Assembly (NCBI GenBank): GCA_025349905.2
Contig: MU624569.1
Coordinates: 1 to 51,171 of the forward strand
Direction: 5' to 3'
Length of the DNA: 51,171 nucleotides
From: Blastocladiella britannica
Taxonomy: Eukaryota; Blastocladiomycota; Blastocladiomycetes; Blastocladiales; Blastocladiaceae
Positions within the stretch are counted from its first letter, which is position 1, and the number at the start of each line of letters is the position of its first letter. A program made the position numbers and the translations under genes. Under the pieces are notes generated by a model, which was not told where the DNA came from, did no database searches, and saw nothing but the letters and a program-made list of their open reading frames with translations. Shown in pieces: positions 45,990-51,171 of the stretch.

Positions 45990-48258
45990 ATGGCCGCATT
46001 TAATCGACTCCGACTGTACGGTGCCTTGCCGATATAAACGAGAAAAAATACCCGTTACTGAGCAACGAAATATACCAGATACATTTCCAATGATGCCTAC
46101 ACGATTGAGCCGATCGTGTTTAGCTCGACCGACATGCAGCCGCGGCTCGTAATTCACCGCGACACGGGTGCCATTGAGGTCCTCGGTATGCTCTATTTTC
46201 ATGTTTACCCAAAAGACAGGGAGTTTTGAAAACAAATTGTGAATAGCACCGACCGCCGCTGTGCCAATCGGCTACTATTCCGAGTCGGTCGAAATCGACG
46301 GCGTGCTGGGCCTCGTGCCGCTCCTAGCCGGAGACTATCTCGTGGTCATCACGCGCAAGACGCTGGTTGGGCGTTTGTTCCCCGACGCCGAGCACGACGT
46401 CTACTCGGTGCAAAAGACGCGCATCTTACCTGTCCCTCGCAGTGTGCTTGCGTTGTCGGACGCGCAGCGCCGTGACGAGGACACATTCCTGAGCCTGCTC
46501 GACCGCATGTGCAGTCTTGGGCACATGTACTTTTCGCCCACCTGGGACCTGACGTCCACCGTGCAAGTGAATCTGACGCGCGAAACGACCAATGTACCGC
46601 TTTGGCAGCGGGTACTTTCGTCGTTTTCAGGTGTAGAAGGAATGTGCCACTCACATTTGGTAATGCCACAGACCGATCGCCGCTTCTTTTGGAACCACTA
46701 TCTGCAGTCCAAGCTCATTGACCTGACCGTATCCTTTCCGCACTTGCACAATTTTATCCTGCCCGTTATTTGTGGATGTGCGTTTTCTTCATAATTTTCA
46801 AAAGGAACCGCCCCAATCACTCACCCACATGCATGGACAGACGTCAAGACGGTCACAGCACACCTGAACCGCAAAGTGTTTACCTATGTGCTCATTACCC
46901 GCAAACGCGTCCACCGCGTCGGCACTCGGTACCACTCGCGTGGCATTGACGTGGACGGCCATGTTGCCAACTACGTAGAGACGGAGCAGGTCATCAGCTA
47001 CCAGGTACCCGTGGACCTTGTCACGCACGTGCGGTCCTATGTCCAGATTCGCGGCTCGATCCCACTGTACTGGCGGCAAAAGGTCAACTCCAAGTACACG
47101 CCTTTATTAGAGGTGGTCCAAAAGCCCACATCGGTTCGATCACCTCTCTTTTTTCATTTCCTCCCATTATATCTGATACCAAAAAATATATATATATTCT
47201 AGCGCAAGGCATTCGCAGCCCACGTCAACGAGCAGTTCCAGATCTATGGCGACAGCCAAGTGATGGTCAACTTGATCAACAAAAAGGGATACGAGCTGCC
47301 CCTCGGCAACGCGTTCCAGGACATGGTCAAGCAGCACGACGATCCGCGCCTGACCTACATTCACTTCGACTTTCACGAGGAGTGCAAAAAGATGCGCTAC
47401 TACCGCATTTCGGTGCTCGAGCAGCAGATTGCCGGCGAGGTGGCCAAGCAAAACAACTTTGCGTGCGAGCTCCCACGTCTCGGGAAACCGCGCATCCTCA
47501 CTTTACAGCAGGGCGTGATTCGCACCAACTGCATCGACTGTCTTGACCGCACCAACGTCGTGCAGTCGGTCCTGGCCAAGTCGGTGCTGACGGAGCAACT
47601 GCGCGCGCTGGGCGTGCTCCCATCGCCCGATGCGGTGATTGACCCCCAATCCGATTTCGAGCGAGCGTTCAAGAACTTGTGGGCCGACAATGCCGACGTG
47701 GTGTCGACGCTGTACTCGGGCACGGGTGCGCTCAAGACCGACTTTACGCGCACGGGCAAACGGTCCAAGCAGGGCGCGCTGCAGGACGGGTACAACTCGG
47801 TCATGCGGTACGTCAAGAACAACTTCCTCGACGGCGCGCGCCAGGACGCGTACGACGTGTTCTTGGGCGTGTACCGCCCCGCAGACGCGCACGCGGTGCT
47901 TCCCGGCACGCCCATCGCCCGTGGTGGTACCGAGAGTTCTTCTCCGTTTGCGATCCCGCGAGTGCGCCAGGCACACACGCTGGTGCTGGCGACGGTCATG
48001 ACTGCCAGCGCTTTTGCCACGCTGGCGCTGCTGCTGGCGCGCGAGTGGTCCGAGCTGCTGCGCGCGTGGATCGCCGTCTCATTCTTGCTGTGGATTGCGG
48101 TCGCGTTTCTCGTCAACAAGCATGGGTTTGAGCTGGTGGACCTGCCCCGTTTGGTGCCCGTCGATTACGTCCGCGACCGCCAGCTTGGACTGGGCAGTCC
48201 GCTGGTTCTGACGACACCGGCGTCGATGGAGGCGTCTTACAGCAAGCGCACTGATTAG
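45990..48258 (+). CDS. SAC1: Phosphoinositide phosphatase SAC1 (650 aa)
   Basis: Six exons: 45990-46015, 46079-46185, 46247-46611, 46672-46777, 46841-47133 and 47203-48258. The 26-nt first exon joins to give L-R-L-Y-I-S-N-D-A-Y-T-I-E, the normal N-terminal strand; no in-frame ATG exists in exon 2. The Sac domain includes G-L-V-P-L-L-A-G-D-Y-L-V-V-I-T, R-Y-H-S-R-G-I-D-V-D-G-H-V-A-N-Y-V-E-T-E-Q and the catalytic C-x5-R loop R-T-N-C-I-D-C-L-D-R-T-N (about 47520-47555). Two C-terminal membrane helices (about 47985-48115) match the ER/Golgi anchor. It removes phosphate from PI4P, driving sterol and phosphatidylserine exchange at contact sites. Intron 3 (46612-46671) is 60 nt and stop-free. Length is close to yeast Sac1 (623). 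Confidence 0.93.
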
Positions 48259-48326
48259 CTATGTTTCTTTATTTGGTACTGAGGAGGGACTGGACGAAGG
48301 CCGCAACAATCGTGAATACATTTATT

Positions 48327-51171
48327 TCAGAACACTAGCTCCTTGACCCTGACGCGGCACTCGGGGCACGGCAAGAACGACTCGCCCTTGGAAAGAGGCT
48401 TGCACGCGGCGCACGCGCGCATCAAGTTGGCAGTGGGGATCTTGTCGCAGGTTTTGACCAGCCGAGTCACGAGCTCACGGCGGGTAGTGACAACGCCGCG
48501 GTCGGCCGCATCAATCAGCGCACGCGCCAACCGTGCGTTACCCTCCACCAGCTGCCTCATGATGGGCGATCTGCGCAACGCGTCCAGCCGCGGCTCGAGC
48601 CGGGTCAAATCGCCGCCCCACATCTCCAGGTTCGTCTCGAACTTCGCCCCGCTCTTGGGCCGCCCGAGCAGCTCGGCAAACTGCTTGTACCAGTCGGTCG
48701 TGATAATTGCGTCTGCTTCGGCGAGCCAGACACCCCAGTCGATAGCGGGAGGCGCCTCCGCGTCCTCGTCCTCGGAATCATCTTCATCGGCCTCTGAGTC
48801 GCCATCCTCGGATTCGTCGGTCTCGGAGGCAGAGGCTTCGCTCTCGAAAGTGGATTCCTCGATCTCGGCGTCCTCGACCTTGACTTTGACTTGGCCCTCG
48901 GTGTCGTCGTTTTCGACCTCGACGTCCTCATCGTCGGCGTCCTCAACTTCTTCGTCGTCAGCATCCTGGTCATCGGCTTCCTCGTCCTCGTCCTCGCCGA
49001 CATCGACCCCAGGCTCGACCCCAGACTCGGCGCCCTCGTCCTCAGATCCTTCTTCCTCGGAGCCTTCATCATCAGGGGCTTCCTCGTCAGAGCCTTCATT
49101 GTCGGAAACATGGACCTCTTTGTCGTCCTCGGTGACAACGTAGTCCTCGTCGTTGGGGTCGTCGACCTCGGGCACAGGCATTGGCGGCAGTCCCGTAGCC
49201 TCCAAGAAATCCAGGCACCCGAAGAAAGTCCGAAGGACTGCGGCCGATAGTGTCGAGTTGGGATCATGTGCGTCGCGGACGACAAGGCCGAGAATGCGGT
49301 CCCAGGGACAGGTCGCCGCGATCATGCGTCCGCAGCTCGGGATAGTCCGCGTCGTAGGTCTCGGCGCCGAGGTACCGGTGGTGGGCCAGCGTCAGGATGA
49401 TGCTGAACGCGTAGTAGTGCGATCCTTTGTTACCGTGCTTTTTGCTGCCGACAGCGGCGCCCGTGTCGGGACCGCAAAGCACCCGCTGGAACTGGGAGAC
49501 AATGTCCACTTGCTCAAAGAACAGGCCCAGGATCGATGCCACTGGGTTGCCCAGGATCATCCCAAACATCCACTGGAACTTGCCCAGGTGGCCCTCGGCC
49601 GCAATGCGCTCAATGTTGCGGCCAATCGCAACGACGGCGGCAGCAAAGTCGTCGGCGACTTGATGTGCAATCTGGTCCTTGCTGGCGGCAAAATAGAGGT
49701 CGCCAACCACCTGGATGGCTTTCCCGAGGTTTCCTCCATCCTCAACTTCGGCCGTGCCTGTGGTTTCCTCGACGTCGCTACTGGTGCCGGTGTCGGTGTT
49801 GGTGCTGCCCAGCGTCGCAATCGACTTGAGCAGATGAGAGTGCAGCAGTTCGCGCAAAAACGCGGTCCTGGCGGCAGCGATCTTTTCCACCACGGTCCAC
49901 GCGGGCTTGACGCGAATGCCAGACTGGGTGCAGGCGCGCGACAGGAAAGTGGCCAGCGAATGAACGGCGCCAGTGCATGCCAACGCGTCCACGGGCGAGA
50001 GGGGCGACTTGATGACGGCCAATAGCAGCCTTGATCCGTGGGATGCAATGCGGGGATTGGAGTGGCCGAGGAGGCTCATGATCCAAGAGATGCCCCCCAG
50101 CGGCTGGATAATGGTATTGTAGCTGGACGCGAGGTCGCCTGTTCCATATCGCGGTTAACACGTTGCTCAAAGAAACAGTAAAGGTTGCGCACATACCATC
50201 TACCTTGATCTTGTCCAGCAACGAGTCGAGGGCGGCAAGCATGTCGTCGTCGTCGTCGTGGGCACGCGAAAGAAAAGCGCGGATCGAACCCAGCGGCGCG
50301 GGCGCGTGTCCGAGCTGGGCACTACGCGCTTCAGGAAATCGCGGGCGATAGCATGACGCCTTTTCGCAACCAGGTCAAGGGTGTCGTCCTTCTTTTGCGT
50401 TTCGTCGCACTCCATTTCGTCGTCGCCCTTGTCGTCATCATCGTCCTCGACAGAGACGGGTTCGCCTGGCGCGAGCATGGCCATCCCAATTTCCAACGCA
50501 AACTCGCCGGCGTCGCTCGCGTCCGAGACCACGCCCTGCAACCAGTCCGGGTGCGTGAGCCCGAGCACGCCGATCAAGTGCAGCGCCAGCGGCGGCGACA
50601 TTTTGAACACGTCGTGCAGCAGCGCCGCGATCTCGTCGTCGGGGAGACCATAGTTCGGGTGAAGGACCAAGTCCCGCACCACCTCCGGCAACATGCGCAC
50701 TCGCAGCGCCGGCCGCCGATTACGGTGCGGACGGCACACCAGCTGGCACGCCACGTCGCCCACGCACTGGTCGGAGGTGTCGGGCGACCGGAAGATGGCG
50801 TCGGCGACCGCCGGATCGCCGGTCACAATGGCCATGACGGCGCGCGTGTCGGGATTATCTTTGAGCAGGACCGGCGTCAGCTGAGCGAGCGCACGCGAGA
50901 TGGCGCGCAGCGACAAAGTGTCGGTCAGGTCCAGGTACGAGGCCCTTGGCCCACAAGAGCGTCCGGCAGCGGTGTTGGTGACGGCGTCAAGTGGAGTGCG
51001 CTTGTCATTTCGAGTTCTAATTGAATAAAGTGAGAGACTTGGCCAGAGCTGCACATCTGATTCAACCAAAAATCCATCGGAAAAGCTGAAACTCGTGATC
51101 TCGACCCTGAACTTATCCAGGTACGCCAAAAGGAAAGGCCTAATCGAGAAAGGGTGGGAGTGAACCCAGAT
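48327..51171 (-). CDS. Unrecognised acidic helical-repeat protein, 5' end off the right edge
   Basis: Not recognised. The frame is open to the right edge with no ATG there, so the N-terminus lies outside. Exons inferred: one up to about 50375, then after a 56-nt intron (about 50319-50374, GTTGCG...CCCAG) a segment to 50212, a 58-nt intron (GTATGT...GAACAG) and a segment from about 50154 leftward. Near 49340-49420 the frame changes again; an intron of about 50-73 nt or a one-base indel must be assumed. The protein looks alpha-helical, ARM/HEAT-like (S-L-L-G-H-S-N-P-R-I-A-S-H-G-S-R-L-L-L), then has a roughly 130-residue Asp/Glu/Ser tract (48770-49140) and a helical end with two Cys pairs, C-A-A-C and C-P-E-C (48345-48400), a possible zinc site. 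No function is proposed. Confidence 0.5.

Noticed and set aside
49368..49407. 40-nt intron (GTACCT...CCCGAG) in the rightmost gene
   Set aside because: Shorter than every other intron inferred here (minimum about 53 nt); a 73-nt alternative or a sequencing indel is as likely, so no junction was fixed.

Overview
The window is a gene-dense stretch of nuclear DNA from a zoosporic (flagellated) fungus, most likely a blastocladiomycete and possibly another chytrid-grade lineage. The fungal signals are a Chs7-type chitin synthase chaperone, an NTE1 phospholipase and a fused lycopene cyclase/phytoene synthase. The flagellar signals, which dikaryotic fungi lack, are an IFT74 homologue, a basal-body orientation factor (BBOF1-like) and a complete DNAH6-type axonemal dynein heavy chain. 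Genes carry many short introns, mostly 53-110 nt, with donors such as GTACGT, GTATGT and GTGCGT. I rebuilt splice junctions by hand from frame, donor/acceptor sites and family knowledge; none is confirmed by transcripts.

Layout, left to right: Chs7-like chaperone (minus, runs off the left edge); a 1408-residue CH-DH-PH-Sec7 multidomain exchange factor (minus); an Sgf73/ataxin-7-like SAGA subunit (plus); NTE1 lysophospholipase with cyclic-nucleotide-binding domains (plus); bifunctional lycopene cyclase/phytoene synthase (plus); an arrestin-fold protein (minus); NAD-isocitrate dehydrogenase IDH1 (minus); SDHAF1, a succinate dehydrogenase assembly factor (minus); IFT74 (plus); BBOF1-like (minus); DNAH6-type dynein heavy chain, about 13 kb (minus); a cyclic-nucleotide-gated channel (minus); a ZNHIT2-like protein without its zinc finger (minus); SPT16 of the FACT complex (minus); NADH-cytochrome b5 reductase (plus); SAC1 phosphoinositide phosphatase (plus); and an unrecognised acidic helical-repeat protein (minus, runs off the right edge).

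How they fit together: the centre of the window (about 13.4-40.1 kb) holds genes a swimming, light-guided zoospore would use. These are carotenoid synthesis (precursor of retinal), an arrestin-fold protein, intraflagellar transport, basal-body orientation, axonemal inner-arm dynein and a cyclic-nucleotide-gated channel. Blastocladiella is known to steer zoospores with a rhodopsin-guanylyl cyclase and a cGMP-gated channel, so this clustering deserves a synteny test. It may still be chance, because housekeeping genes (IDH1, SDHAF1) are interleaved. No opsin or guanylyl cyclase is present here.

The most unusual points are: a channel pore reading T-L-G-P-E instead of T-V-G-Y-G; a Sec7 domain whose catalytic glutamate is aspartate, in a protein that also carries a DH-PH cassette; two GC-AG introns sharing the donor GCACGT; and three same-strand genes (SPT16, ZNHIT2-like, channel) separated by only 29 and 21 nt. 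No tRNA, rRNA, transposon or CRISPR array was seen.
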